Assembly: GCF_016482825.1 (NCBI RefSeq)
Contig: NZ_JAEMNV010000006.1
Span: forward strand, 1-64,000
Source: Antrihabitans stalagmiti
GTDB taxonomy: Bacteria > Actinomycetota > Actinomycetes > Mycobacteriales > Mycobacteriaceae
DNA length: 64,000 nucleotides
Reading direction: 5' to 3'
Shown: positions 43,481 to 52,158 of the stretch, piece by piece
Layout of the letters: each line of letters starts with the position of its first letter
Numbering within the stretch: position 1 is the stretch's first letter
The notes under the pieces: model-generated
The model's input: only the letters and a program-made list of their open reading frames with translations
Told to the model about the DNA's origin: nothing
Database searches by the model: none
Translations under genes and position numbers: made by a program

Positions 43481-44989
43481 GTGCTCTTTGCCGAGATAGT
43501 CGCCACCTCAGCCGCGGTCGGTAGTACTCGTTCGCGGAAGGCCAAGATCGAATCGCTGGCCACGTTGCTGCGGGCCTTGGCGCCGGAGGAGATCGAACCG
43601 GCCGTCGCGTGGCTTGCGGGCGAACCTCGGCAGCGGCGGATCGGCACCGGGTGGCGCACGCTGACCGATCTGCGTGTCGATCCTGCGGATGCACCGTCGC
43701 TCACGGTTATGGCGGTCGACGAAATGATCGAGGAGCTTGCCGGGTTGTCCGGTGCGGGATCGGTGCTGCGTAGACGTGAACTCGTCGGCGAACTCTTCGC
43801 GGCTGCGACAGCCGAGGAGCAGAGCTTTGTGATCCGTCTGCTTACCGGCGAACTGCGGCAGGGCGCGCTGGTCGGAATCATGACCGACGCTGTCGCTACT
43901 GCCGCCGGCCTGCCGATCGCCCCGGTACGTCGGGCGTTTATGTTGTCCGGCGCACTGCCGACGACGGCGGTCGCGGCGTTGCGCGGAGGCCTCGACGAAC
44001 TGTCGAAGTTCGAGCTCGAAGTCGGGCGTCCTGTGCAGCCGATGCTGGCCTCGCCTGCCGAGGGACTTGCTGATGCACTCGCCGAACTCGGCGCCGATAT
44101 CAGCGTCGAGTACAAGATGGACGGCGCCCGAATTCAGGTGCACCGCAACGGCGACGAGGTCCGAATCTTTACCCGCACCCTGCGCGAGATCACGCCGAGC
44201 GTCCCGGAGTTGGTCTCGCTCGTGCAAGCCTTGCCGTGCGAGTCCGTCGTACTCGACGGCGAAACTCTTGCTCTCGCCGACAGTGGCCGTCCCCGGCCGT
44301 TCCAGGAAACGATGAGCCGATTCGGTGCTGACACAGGCGAATTGCTCTTGCACCCCTACTTCTTCGATTGTCTGTACCTCGACGGGGTCGACCTGCTCGA
44401 CGAACCGTTGTCGGCCAGGCTCGACGCGCTCGAACGAGCGGCGCCGGACCATCGAATTCCGTCGGTGCAACGGCCGACCGACGAGGCAGCGACCGACTAT
44501 CTGGTTGCTGCCCTGCGCGACGGTCACGAAGGCGTCATGGTGAAATCGCTCGCTGCGCCGTACGCCGCTGGACGTCGCGGTCGAACGTGGCAGAAGGTGA
44601 AGCAGGTCCATACGATCGACCTAATTGTGCTCGGCGCCGAGTGGGGATACGGGCGACGGACGGGGTTGCTGTCCAACCTGCATCTCGGCGCGCGCGACCC
44701 CGACGGCGGCCCGCCGATCATGGTCGGCAAGACCTTCAAAGGCCTCACCGACAAGCTGCTCGCGTGGCAGACGGAGGAATTCCCGAAACACGAGAGCAGC
44801 CGCGACGCCCAGACGGTGTACCTACGTCCGGAGATCGTCGTCGAGATCGAGTTGGACGGCGTGCAGGTGAGTCGGCGGTATCCAGGGGGAGTGGCGCTGC
44901 GATTCGCACGGGTCCTGCGGTACCGACCCGACAAGGATGCCCGTGATGCCGACACTATCGACACGGTCCGAGGTCTGCTGCCGGGTTAG
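43481..44989 (+). CDS. ligB: ATP-dependent DNA ligase LigB
   Basis: 502-aa ligase. The nucleotidyl-transfer Lys is in VEYKMDGARIQVHRNG (KMDG, about residue 212). Later motifs include VLDGETLAL (motif III region), FFDCLYLDG, GHEGVMVKSL (motif IV) and KVKQVHTIDLIVLGAEWGYG (motif V). The N-terminal helical DNA-binding domain (about residues 1-170) resembles the LigB/LIG1-like type of actinobacteria and archaea. It seals nicks with ATP; the essential replicative ligase in these bacteria is NAD-dependent LigA. The GTG at 43481 was chosen; a longer in-frame extension would overlap dapC. The end overlaps the HNH gene by 4 bp. Confidence 0.9.
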   Translation: MLFAEIVATSAAVGSTRSRKAKIESLATLLRALAPEEIEPAVAWLAGEPRQRRIGTGWRTLTDLRVDPADAPSLTVMAVDEMIEELAGLSGAGSVLRRRELVGELFAAATAEEQSFVIRLLTGELRQGALVGIMTDAVATAAGLPIAPVRRAFMLSGALPTTAVAALRGGLDELSKFELEVGRPVQPMLASPAEGLADALAELGADISVEYKMDGARIQVHRNGDEVRIFTRTLREITPSVPELVSLVQALPCESVVLDGETLALADSGRPRPFQETMSRFGADTGELLLHPYFFDCLYLDGVDLLDEPLSARLDALERAAPDHRIPSVQRPTDEAATDYLVAALRDGHEGVMVKSLAAPYAAGRRGRTWQKVKQVHTIDLIVLGAEWGYGRRTGLLSNLHLGARDPDGGPPIMVGKTFKGLTDKLLAWQTEEFPKHESSRDAQTVYLRPEIVVEIELDGVQVSRRYPGGVALRFARVLRYRPDKDARDADTIDTVRGLLPG

Positions 44990-46302
44990 GCCGCCGTTGC
45001 CAACGCTGCGTCGCGTCGGCGTTGCTCGAGGTCCCAGTTGCGGAGCAGGACGTCGGTGGCGAAGCTGGCATCGAGGGGTTCGCCGGACCAGTCGGCCGTG
45101 ACGGCATCGGGATCGACGTAGTGGTAGCGGTGGGTGAGGTCGTCGACGTCGCCGGACAGCAGTGGGGCGTAGTCGATTCTGCGTCCGTCGAGGTCTGCGA
45201 AGGTGAAGCGCTGATTGCCGTCGGCAGTAATGGTGAACAGCCCGTCGTGCAACGCGCGGTGATGCTCACCGCAGAGCAGGGTCAGATTGTCGAGATCGGT
45301 CGGACCAACCCGCGAATAGTAGACAACGTGATGCGCATGCAGAAACCTCGTGCGGCCACAGCCCGGAACCGTGCAGCACCGATCCCGGATCAACAACTGC
45401 CGCAGCAGGGTTCGACTCGGCCGACGTCGAGACTTATCCCAGGCGATGGTCGGTCCGAGACGCCCGTGCCGGATCAGCCGCACCGACGCGGTACACAACA
45501 CCGCCTCCAGAGTCTGCGAATCGAGGCCGGGTCCATCGTCGAGATGAGCATGCGGAGCGTCCAGTGGTGTCCCGTCGGGACCGACATGAACCAACACATC
45601 CGCGGACGGAGACACGACCGGAGACTCGGCGGTGCACAGGGTCTCGGCCATCGCCACCATCGCCGGAACCGGATTCGAGGGTGCCGGTGCGGTCAGATCC
45701 GGCTCGTTGTCGTCGGTGCGGGTCCGTTCACACTCGGCGCGGGTGAGGGCGGCGAGGAATCGGGCCCCGTCCTCGGGAAGGAATCGGGCCATCACCACCA
45801 GGTAGCCATCGTCGTCGAAGAACCACCGCCCACGAGCGCGGTCGGTGTCGGTGTTGTTGTTGGTGTCATCCGGGGTGCGGGCTTGTTTGACGAGGCCGCG
45901 GACGAGTCGGTCCAGATGCGCGGCGGGTGATTGCAGGGCGATGCGCAGCAACGATTCTTCGGTGTGCGGTGTCGCGACCCGGGTGAGAGCACGAACTTTG
46001 GAATAGGACACCCGGCCCTCGGCGAATGCCTGCGCGATCCGCGGTAATACGGTGACGGCGTTCGCGACGCGGACCTGTTCACGGGCGGTGTGCAGGCTGA
46101 TACCGGCTTTCCAGGACAGCCAGTGGGCGGCGGAGTGCAGTTGCCAGCCGGCCCAGCCGCGGCGGGCGTCGAATTCGGCCAGCAGGACCAGGAATCGTGC
46201 GGTGGCGGCGGCGATTTGCCCGGCGAGAGAACAGATTTCGGTTTCGATCTCCTCGATCGGCCGTTGTGTCGGGTGGTCTGTCGGTAGTTCTGTGGTGTTC
46301 AT
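44986..46302 (-). CDS. DUF222-HNH endonuclease (13E12 repeat family)
   Basis: 438-aa protein of the 13E12 family. DUF222 fills about residues 20-300 (AAHWLSWKAGISLHTAREQV, VLPRIAQAFAEGRVSYSKVR). A C-terminal HNH nuclease domain lies at about 318-365: CCTVPGCGRTRF with zinc-type Cys, LHAHHVVYYSRVGPTDLDNL and LCGEHHRALHDG. An Asn/Asp-rich linker (DDTNNNTDTDR) sits near 147. These genes are multicopy in mycobacteria and rhodococci and behave like mobile elements, though mechanism is unproven. ATG at 46302 has GGGGAG 5 nt upstream. Four identical palindromes lie just upstream of its start. Confidence 0.9.
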   Translation of the reverse strand: MNTTELPTDHPTQRPIEEIETEICSLAGQIAAATARFLVLLAEFDARRGWAGWQLHSAAHWLSWKAGISLHTAREQVRVANAVTVLPRIAQAFAEGRVSYSKVRALTRVATPHTEESLLRIALQSPAAHLDRLVRGLVKQARTPDDTNNNTDTDRARGRWFFDDDGYLVVMARFLPEDGARFLAALTRAECERTRTDDNEPDLTAPAPSNPVPAMVAMAETLCTAESPVVSPSADVLVHVGPDGTPLDAPHAHLDDGPGLDSQTLEAVLCTASVRLIRHGRLGPTIAWDKSRRRPSRTLLRQLLIRDRCCTVPGCGRTRFLHAHHVVYYSRVGPTDLDNLTLLCGEHHRALHDGLFTITADGNQRFTFADLDGRRIDYAPLLSGDVDDLTHRYHYVDPDAVTADWSGEPLDASFATDVLLRNWDLEQRRRDAALATAA

Positions 46303-46377
46303 CGAATCTCCCCGTTTCGATAGAACTGATGTTCGACAAACCTACCGCGACCCACCGACAAGAAATGATCGACGAAA

Positions 46378-46700
46378 CGTCCCCGCGGGGACGCCCGGAC
46401 GCGGGCATCGAACAGATCCGACCAGCTCCGCGATCAGGCCAAGGCCGACTCGAACACCAGGCTCGTCGATACCCGAACGCCTGACCCACCGACGAAACGG
46501 ATCGGCCGAAACGTCCCCGCGGGGACGTCAAGTGGCGCGGCGGGTGACACGAGACGACACCAACGATCAGCCGCACGCCGATTTCCGCACCAAGTCCAAT
46601 CGTTGCCCGGACACCGAGCAGTCGCGTCACCGACACGAACGGGCCATCGAGCGTCCCCGCGGGGACGTCGGGACCCAGCCCGCGCGTCCCCGCGGGGACG
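46378..46700. repeat. Array of four identical 16-bp palindromes
   Basis: The 472-bp gene-free stretch 46303-46774 holds four exact copies of the palindrome CGTCCCCGCGGGGACG: 46378-46393, 46512-46527, 46652-46667 and 46685-46700. The first three are each preceded 24-25 bp upstream by CACCGAC, with similar sequence between, and are spaced 134 and 140 bp apart. The units look like diverged direct repeats with the palindrome conserved exactly. They lie between the start of the HNH gene and pruA. This is not a CRISPR array (irregular spacing, no uniform spacer). Confidence 0.85.
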
Positions 46701-46763
46701 TACCGAACATCCGTGCATCGAGTCGAACTACGCAGTCGCCACGCAACTGTTCGGCCCTGGGGT

Positions 46764-46769
46764 TAGCCT
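46764..46769 (+). promoter_or_regulatory. Possible -10 hexamer of pruA
   Basis: TAGCCT lies 5 nt before the ATG at 46775. GGAG directly abuts the start too closely for a standard ribosome site, so a leaderless transcript is likely. Confidence 0.35.
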
Positions 46770-46774
46770 GGAGT

Positions 46775-48421
46775 ATGGACGCGATTACAGCGGTTCCGTC
46801 GCCAGTCAACGAGCCCGTCCATTCCTATGCACCGGGTAGCCCCGAGCGCGAAAGGCTCGAAGCGGCGCTAACCACGGTCGCCGACAACCCCGTCGACGTT
46901 CCGTTGGTGATCGCCGGCCAACGTCGCGCGGGCAGTGGCGCGCGGTCCGACGTCGTGGCACCACACCGGCACAGCCAGGTACTCGGCACAATCTCCGAGA
47001 CGACCCAGGCCGAGGCTGCTGCCGCGATCGACGCCGCGACGGCCGCAGCTGCGGATTGGCGAGCGTTGCCGTTCGACGAGCGCGCTGCTGTGCTGCTCCG
47101 GGCGGCGGACCTACTCGCGGGACCGTGGCGCGAGACGATCGCGGCGGCAACGATGCTCGGGCAGTCGAAAAGCGTGCAACAGGCCGAGATCGATGCGCCG
47201 TGCGAGCTGGTCGACTTCTGGCGGTTCAACGTCGCCTTCGCGCGCGACATCATTGCGCAGCAACCGATGTCGTCGCCCGGGGTATGGAACAGGCTCGAGT
47301 ACCGACCGCTCGAAGGGTTCGTCTACGCCATCACGCCGTTCAACTTCACTGCGATCGCGGGCAATCTCCCGACAGCACCGGCATTGATGGGCAATACGGT
47401 CGTCTGGAAACCATCGCCGACCCAGACGGTCGCGGCATACGCGACGATGCGACTCCTCGAAGCCGCTGGCTTGCCACCCGGCGTGATCAATCTGGTGACC
47501 GGCAACGGGACCGCTCTGTCGGAGGTCGCGCTGGTGGACCGGCGGCTTGCGGGTATCCATTTCACCGGATCCACCAAGACTTTTCAGTACCTGTGGCGCA
47601 AGGTCGGCGAGAACATCGGCGGCTACCGCAGCTATCCCAGAGTGGTAGGGGAGACGGGTGGGAAAGACTTCGTTGTCGCGCACTCGTCGGCGAATCCTGA
47701 CGCAGTGCGGACCGCTCTTGTTCGCGGCGCGTTCGAGTATCAAGGTCAGAAATGTTCGGCAGCGTCACGCGCCTACATTGCGCGCTCGGTGTGGAACCGG
47801 ATGAGTGCCGACTTTCTGGCGGAGGTCGACGAATTGACCTACGGCGACGTGACCGACCTGTCCAACTTCGGTGGTGCCCTGATCGACCGTCGGGCCTACG
47901 ACAAGAACGTCGCTGCGATCGAACGGGCAAGGGCTGCAGCGGGAGTCGAGATCGCGGTCGGCGGCAGCTACGACGATGCCGAGGGCTACTTCGTGCGGCC
48001 GACCGTTTTGCTGGCGACCGATCCGCACGACGAGGCATTCGCCACCGAGTACTTCGGCCCGATCCTCAGCGTGCACGTCTACGACGATTCGGTGGCGGGC
48101 TCGTTCGAAGCTGTTCTCGCGGAGGTGCATTCGGCCGCGCCATACGCGCTGACCGGTGCCGTACTCGCGGACGACCGCTACGCCGTCGAAACCGCTTCGC
48201 AGGCTTTACGATTCGCCGCCGGGAACTTCTACATCAACGACAAACCGACGGGAGCCGTCGTCGGGCAGCAACCCTTCGGCGGCGCGCGGGCATCGGGAAC
48301 CAACGACAAGGCCGGATCGCCACTGAACCTGCTGCGCTGGACATCTCCCCGCACGATCAAGGAAACGTTCGTTCCGCCGACCGACTACCGGTACCCCCAC
48401 ATGCAGGGTGGATCGGCATGA
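46775..48421 (+). CDS. pruA: L-glutamate gamma-semialdehyde (P5C) dehydrogenase
   Basis: 548-aa aldehyde dehydrogenase of the P5C type, oxidising glutamate semialdehyde to glutamate with NAD. The general base is in VVGETGGKDFVVAH and the catalytic Cys in YQGQKCSAASR (about residue 328). FNFTAIAGNLPTAPALMGNT and the C-terminal YINDKPTGAVVGQQPFGGAR are PruA signatures. An open frame runs upstream through the palindrome array, but the conserved sequence begins at ATG 46775. putB overlaps its stop (ATGA). This is the second step of proline catabolism; in Mycobacterium the Rv1186c-type PucR protein activates the pair. Confidence 0.96.
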   Translation: MDAITAVPSPVNEPVHSYAPGSPERERLEAALTTVADNPVDVPLVIAGQRRAGSGARSDVVAPHRHSQVLGTISETTQAEAAAAIDAATAAAADWRALPFDERAAVLLRAADLLAGPWRETIAAATMLGQSKSVQQAEIDAPCELVDFWRFNVAFARDIIAQQPMSSPGVWNRLEYRPLEGFVYAITPFNFTAIAGNLPTAPALMGNTVVWKPSPTQTVAAYATMRLLEAAGLPPGVINLVTGNGTALSEVALVDRRLAGIHFTGSTKTFQYLWRKVGENIGGYRSYPRVVGETGGKDFVVAHSSANPDAVRTALVRGAFEYQGQKCSAASRAYIARSVWNRMSADFLAEVDELTYGDVTDLSNFGGALIDRRAYDKNVAAIERARAAAGVEIAVGGSYDDAEGYFVRPTVLLATDPHDEAFATEYFGPILSVHVYDDSVAGSFEAVLAEVHSAAPYALTGAVLADDRYAVETASQALRFAAGNFYINDKPTGAVVGQQPFGGARASGTNDKAGSPLNLLRWTSPRTIKETFVPPTDYRYPHMQGGSA

Positions 48422-49407
48422 CCATCCTGTCGAATCCGCGGCTGTCCAATCCACTCCGGCCTGCGATCCTTGCGGCAGCGCGCTCGTCGAAGCTGAAGGC
48501 GGCGTTGACAAAAGCGCCGGTGACAAGGCGGATCGTCACTCGCTTCATCGCGGGCGAGACGCGGCCGGAGGTATTGAAGGTCGTTGCAGCACTCCTCGAA
48601 TCGGGACGCGTGATCAGCATCGACTTTCTCGGCGAAGACACCACCGACCGCGCACAGGCGGAGGCGACAGTGGGCGAGTATCTCGCCCTGCTCGACGACT
48701 TGGCAGGCTTGCGACTGCCGGCCTCGATGAATCCGAACAACGAGATCGCGCCACTCGAAGTGTCGATGAAACTCTCTGCGCTCGGTCAGGCACTACCGGT
48801 CGACGGCGACAAGATCGCGACGCAGAACGCGCGGACGGTGTGCGAACATGCTCAGCGGCTTGGGATCTGGGTGACGATCGACGCCGAGGATCACACCACC
48901 ACCGACTCGACGTTGCGGATCGTCCGTGAGTTGCGAACCGAGTTTCCCTGGCTCGGTGCGGTTCTGCAGTCGTATCTGCGGCGAACCGAAGCCGACTGCC
49001 GGGAGCTGGCAGGTCCGGGCTCGCGCATTCGGCTCTGCAAAGGCGCGTACAGGGAGCCGGAATCGGTTGCCTACCAGAGCAGGTCGGAGGTCGATGCGTC
49101 GTATCGACGTTGTCTCGAGATCCTGATGCTCGGCGCCGGCTATCCGATGGTCGCGTCGCACGATCCCGAAATCATCGCTGCTGCAGGCGATATGACCCGC
49201 CGCACCGACCGCGGCCGCGACACCTTCGAGCAACAGATGCTGTTCGGTATCCGTGACGTCGAGCAACTGCGTCTCGCGGCCGAGGGATACACGATGCGCG
49301 TCTACGTGCCGTACGGCGCGCAGTGGTACGGCTACTTCATGCGCAGGCTTGCCGAGCGACCGTCGAACCTCAGGTTCTTCCTCCGTTCGATCGCGACGGT
49401 ACGGTGA
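48418..49407 (+). CDS. putB: Proline dehydrogenase (monofunctional)
   Basis: 329-aa FAD-linked proline dehydrogenase with a TIM-barrel fold, feeding electrons to the membrane quinone pool and making P5C for the adjacent pruA. Key segments: SMKLSALGQAL (FAD/substrate Lys region), VTIDAEDHTTTDSTL, AVLQSYLRRTEADC, IRLCKGAYREPESVAYQ and QMLFGIRDVEQLRLAAEGY, with YVPYGAQWYGYFMRRLAERP at the end holding the substrate-binding Tyr and Arg pair. It overlaps pruA by ATGA. Separate genes rather than fused PutA are normal for actinobacteria. Confidence 0.95.
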   Translation: MTILSNPRLSNPLRPAILAAARSSKLKAALTKAPVTRRIVTRFIAGETRPEVLKVVAALLESGRVISIDFLGEDTTDRAQAEATVGEYLALLDDLAGLRLPASMNPNNEIAPLEVSMKLSALGQALPVDGDKIATQNARTVCEHAQRLGIWVTIDAEDHTTTDSTLRIVRELRTEFPWLGAVLQSYLRRTEADCRELAGPGSRIRLCKGAYREPESVAYQSRSEVDASYRRCLEILMLGAGYPMVASHDPEIIAAAGDMTRRTDRGRDTFEQQMLFGIRDVEQLRLAAEGYTMRVYVPYGAQWYGYFMRRLAERPSNLRFFLRSIATVR

Positions 49408-49411
49408 GTCG

Positions 49412-50821
49412 GTGCTGTTGCGATCATTGGACCCCTTCGCCGTTGCAGGCGGTTACGACATCCCGGATGCCGTCACCATCGGCGATGCCGTACTTTCTCG
49501 CAGCGATCTGATCGGCGCCGCGACATCGGTTGCCGAACGTATCGCCCGCGCCGACCGCGTTGCGGTGCTCGCGAAACCGACGCCGCGAACGGTGCTCGCG
49601 ATTCTGGGATGTTTGATCGCAGGCGTCACCGTGGTGCCGATCCCGCCGGATTCGGGGCCGACCGAGGTCGCGCATTTCCTCCGAGATTCCGGTGCGCAAG
49701 CGTGGCTCGGCGAGGCGCCGGACGAGACCGATCTGCCCGTCGTCCCGGTCCGTCTGCACGCTCGCTCGTGGCACACCTACCCTGAGCCGACGCCGTCGAG
49801 CATCGCCTTCATTCTTTATACGTCGGGCACCACCGGGCCGCCGAAGGGCGTGTTGCTCAGCCGAAAGGCGATCGCCGCGGGGCTCGACGCACTCGCCGAC
49901 GCTTGGGCGTGGACGCCCAACGATGTTCTGGTGCATGGACTTCCGCTGTTTCACGTGCATGGACTGATCCTCGGTCTGCTCGGTCCGCTTCGGGTCGGCA
50001 GCCCGGTGATTCACACCGGCAAACCGACGCCGGACGCCTATGCGGCCGCGAAGGGATCGCTGTACTTCGGGGTTCCGACGGTGTGGTCGAGAATCGCGGA
50101 CGACCCCGAGGCCGCCCGCGCGCTGAGCGGTGCCAGGCTGCTCGTCTCCGGCAGCGCGCCACTTCCCGTTCCCGTTTTCGACAAGCTGGCCGAGCTCACC
50201 GGGCACGCTCCTGTCGAGCGTTATGGCATGAGCGAAACGATGATCACGCTGTCGACGCGGGCCGACGGCGAGCGTCGTCCTGGCTGGGTCGGCAGGCCGG
50301 TCGCCGGCGTCGAGACTCGACTGCGCGACGATGCCGACAACGATGTGGCCCACGACGGCGAGAGCGTCGGCGGACTGCAGGTGCGCGGACCGATGCTCTT
50401 CGACGGCTATCTCGGCCGACCCGACGACACCGCACGCAACTGGACCGAGGACGGCTGGTTCAAGACCGGCGACGTGGCGGTCGTCGATGCCGACGGCTTC
50501 CACCGAATCGTCGGGCGCGAGTCGACGGACCTGATCAAATCCGGCGGCTACCGCATCGGGGCAGGTGAGATCGAGACCGCGCTGCTCGGGCATCCGCAGA
50601 TCGCCGAAGCTGCGGTGATCGGCGTTCCTGATTCGGATCTGGGTCAGCGGATCGTCGCGTACGTGGTTCCGCGCGCCGGTGCAGATGTCGTCGCCGATGC
50701 TCTGATCGACTTCGTCGCACTGGAGCTGTCCGCGCACAAGCGTCCGCGCCGCATCGTCGTCGTCGAATCGCTGCCACGCAACGCAATGGGCAAGGTGCAG
50801 AAGAAGCTGCTCGGCGAGTAG
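49412..50821 (+). CDS. AMP-forming acyl-CoA synthetase (FadD36/MatB-like)
   Basis: 469-aa adenylate-forming enzyme. The P-loop is FILYTSGTTGPPKG (about residues 130-143); ERYGMSETMI, GWFKTGDVAV and GRESTDLIKSGGYRIGAGEIE follow, and the C-terminal catalytic Lys is in NAMGKVQKKL. The short N-terminal domain and length resemble malonyl-CoA synthetase-like members and mycobacterial FadD36 (Rv1193), which lies near pruA-putB in M. tuberculosis. It activates a carboxylic acid to its CoA ester; chain length is not evident. GTG at 49412 starts 4 bp after the putB stop, so co-transcription is likely. Confidence 0.86.
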   Translation: MLLRSLDPFAVAGGYDIPDAVTIGDAVLSRSDLIGAATSVAERIARADRVAVLAKPTPRTVLAILGCLIAGVTVVPIPPDSGPTEVAHFLRDSGAQAWLGEAPDETDLPVVPVRLHARSWHTYPEPTPSSIAFILYTSGTTGPPKGVLLSRKAIAAGLDALADAWAWTPNDVLVHGLPLFHVHGLILGLLGPLRVGSPVIHTGKPTPDAYAAAKGSLYFGVPTVWSRIADDPEAARALSGARLLVSGSAPLPVPVFDKLAELTGHAPVERYGMSETMITLSTRADGERRPGWVGRPVAGVETRLRDDADNDVAHDGESVGGLQVRGPMLFDGYLGRPDDTARNWTEDGWFKTGDVAVVDADGFHRIVGRESTDLIKSGGYRIGAGEIETALLGHPQIAEAAVIGVPDSDLGQRIVAYVVPRAGADVVADALIDFVALELSAHKRPRRIVVVESLPRNAMGKVQKKLLGE

Positions 50822-50838
50822 TTGTAGTAATAGAGCGC

Positions 50839-52059
50839 TCACTCCGCTGGAAGTGCCAGCGCCACAGTCAATTCGAGGATCGTCTGCGGATCGTCGAGGC
50901 GCTCGCCGTACAGGTCGCGCAACTGGCCCATGCGATATCGGACGGTCTGCGGATGGACGAACAGCGCGGCGGCGACGTTGTCACGATTGCCTTGGTGCAA
51001 CAGCCACGCCCGCAGGGTTTCTGCGAGCCGCTCGGCGGTGTTCGGTCGCAGCGTCGCCAGGGGAGCGAGCACTTGGTGCCGCAGATCGGCAAGTGCGTCC
51101 GCGTCAGCGCCGAGGACGAGTTCGGCGAGGCGAGCGTCGGTATCGAGGACCGTCGCGTCGGTCGACCGAGGCAGCGCACGACCTCGGAGTACGCGCCGAT
51201 AGGACGTCAGCACATCGGTCCATACGCGTGCCGGACCGACGATTGCATCGTGACCGTCCAGCGCGTGCAAAAGGCGAGGCCTGTCGCTGCCGCCGAGATC
51301 CGGGACGAGGAGTACGGCCACGGTGTCGGCGGCGTCGACGCCGGGCAGGTCTTCCACGAGTTGCAGCGTGGTGTTCGGCAGTCCGACCATGACGGTACGG
51401 ACCTGCTCGACCGGCAGTGCGACGGCTGTGAGGGTGTCGGGTGGGGTCCAGTCGGCACGCTCGGCGCTGGCGACCAGCTTCTCGATCGCGGCGCCGGTGA
51501 GCAGGTCCTTGCCGAGCCTGTCGAGGTAACGCTGGCGTACGCGACCCGACGTTGCGAGTTCGTCGGTGTGGCCGGACGCGCTCGACGCGGAAAGGCTGTC
51601 GATGTACTCGAAGACCAACTCCGCGAATTTCGCCATCGTCGGTGCGGGTAGTCCACCGGCGACGGCGGTCGTCGACAGCTCACGCCACGCGACCCGAGCG
51701 CCGACGCGGTAGGCAGACAGCAGCGCGTCCATCGTTCGACCGTTGCGTGCCTCACCACGCCCGAGTTCGTAAGCGGCGTCCAAGGCCGGTGCCAGCGGCG
51801 AGCCGGGATCGGAGTGTTTCGACCGTGCAGCCAAGCGCAGAAATACGGCGAGCGCCATCCGGACCGCATTTTCGATGTTGTGGCCCATCGTTCCGGTGAG
51901 TGCGCCGGTGTAGCTGGGAACTTCGACGATGATGGCGGCCACGGTGTGCTCGGCTACCGACGGCAGACCGGCCTGCAGTGCGGCGATGATGTCGCCGTCC
52001 AGCTCGAGGTCGGAGACCGCGCGGTACTCGCGGGCAGGTTCGTTCTCGGGTTTCGGCAA
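50839..52059 (-). CDS. PucR-family regulator, candidate activator of proline genes
   Basis: 406-aa regulator. The N-terminal 170 residues are helical (MALAVFLRLAARSKHSDPGS, AYELGRGEARNGRTMDALLS) with a RsbRD-like pattern. The middle resembles a degenerate GGDEF-like CdaR domain. The C-terminal PucR helix-turn-helix is LRAWLLHQGNRDNVAAALFV with HPQTVRYRMGQLRDL (about 345-385). In M. tuberculosis Rv1186c, a PucR protein beside rocA-putB, is the proline-dependent activator PruC; this gene is its likely counterpart, although here it lies after the acyl-CoA synthetase. It is divergent from the desaturase operon. Confidence 0.85.
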   Translation of the reverse strand: MPKPENEPAREYRAVSDLELDGDIIAALQAGLPSVAEHTVAAIIVEVPSYTGALTGTMGHNIENAVRMALAVFLRLAARSKHSDPGSPLAPALDAAYELGRGEARNGRTMDALLSAYRVGARVAWRELSTTAVAGGLPAPTMAKFAELVFEYIDSLSASSASGHTDELATSGRVRQRYLDRLGKDLLTGAAIEKLVASAERADWTPPDTLTAVALPVEQVRTVMVGLPNTTLQLVEDLPGVDAADTVAVLLVPDLGGSDRPRLLHALDGHDAIVGPARVWTDVLTSYRRVLRGRALPRSTDATVLDTDARLAELVLGADADALADLRHQVLAPLATLRPNTAERLAETLRAWLLHQGNRDNVAAALFVHPQTVRYRMGQLRDLYGERLDDPQTILELTVALALPAE

Positions 52060-52158
52060 CGCGCTTCCTCAAAAACTATTCATTGCGAACAAATGTGACG
52101 TAGTCGTTCACGTTCATAGGACAAGAGTTTATACCCCTGAGTAGGCGAGGCTTGTTCT

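Noticed and set aside
44986-46302. Insertion sequence or transposon around the HNH gene
   Set aside because: No transposase, terminal inverted repeats or target duplication are visible; mobility is only suspected from the gene family.
46378-46700. CRISPR array
   Set aside because: The repeats are only 16 bp, spaced 134, 140 and 33 bp apart, and there are no equal-length spacers or cas genes.
46052-46774. Upstream open frame joined to pruA
   Set aside because: It runs through the HNH gene start and the palindrome array with low-complexity Arg/Ser/Thr sequence; the PruA family begins at 46775.
52060-52158. Palindromic fatty-acid regulator operator before the desaturase operon
   Set aside because: GTGA and TCAC half-sites occur, but arms are 4 bp with a long irregular centre, no better than chance.
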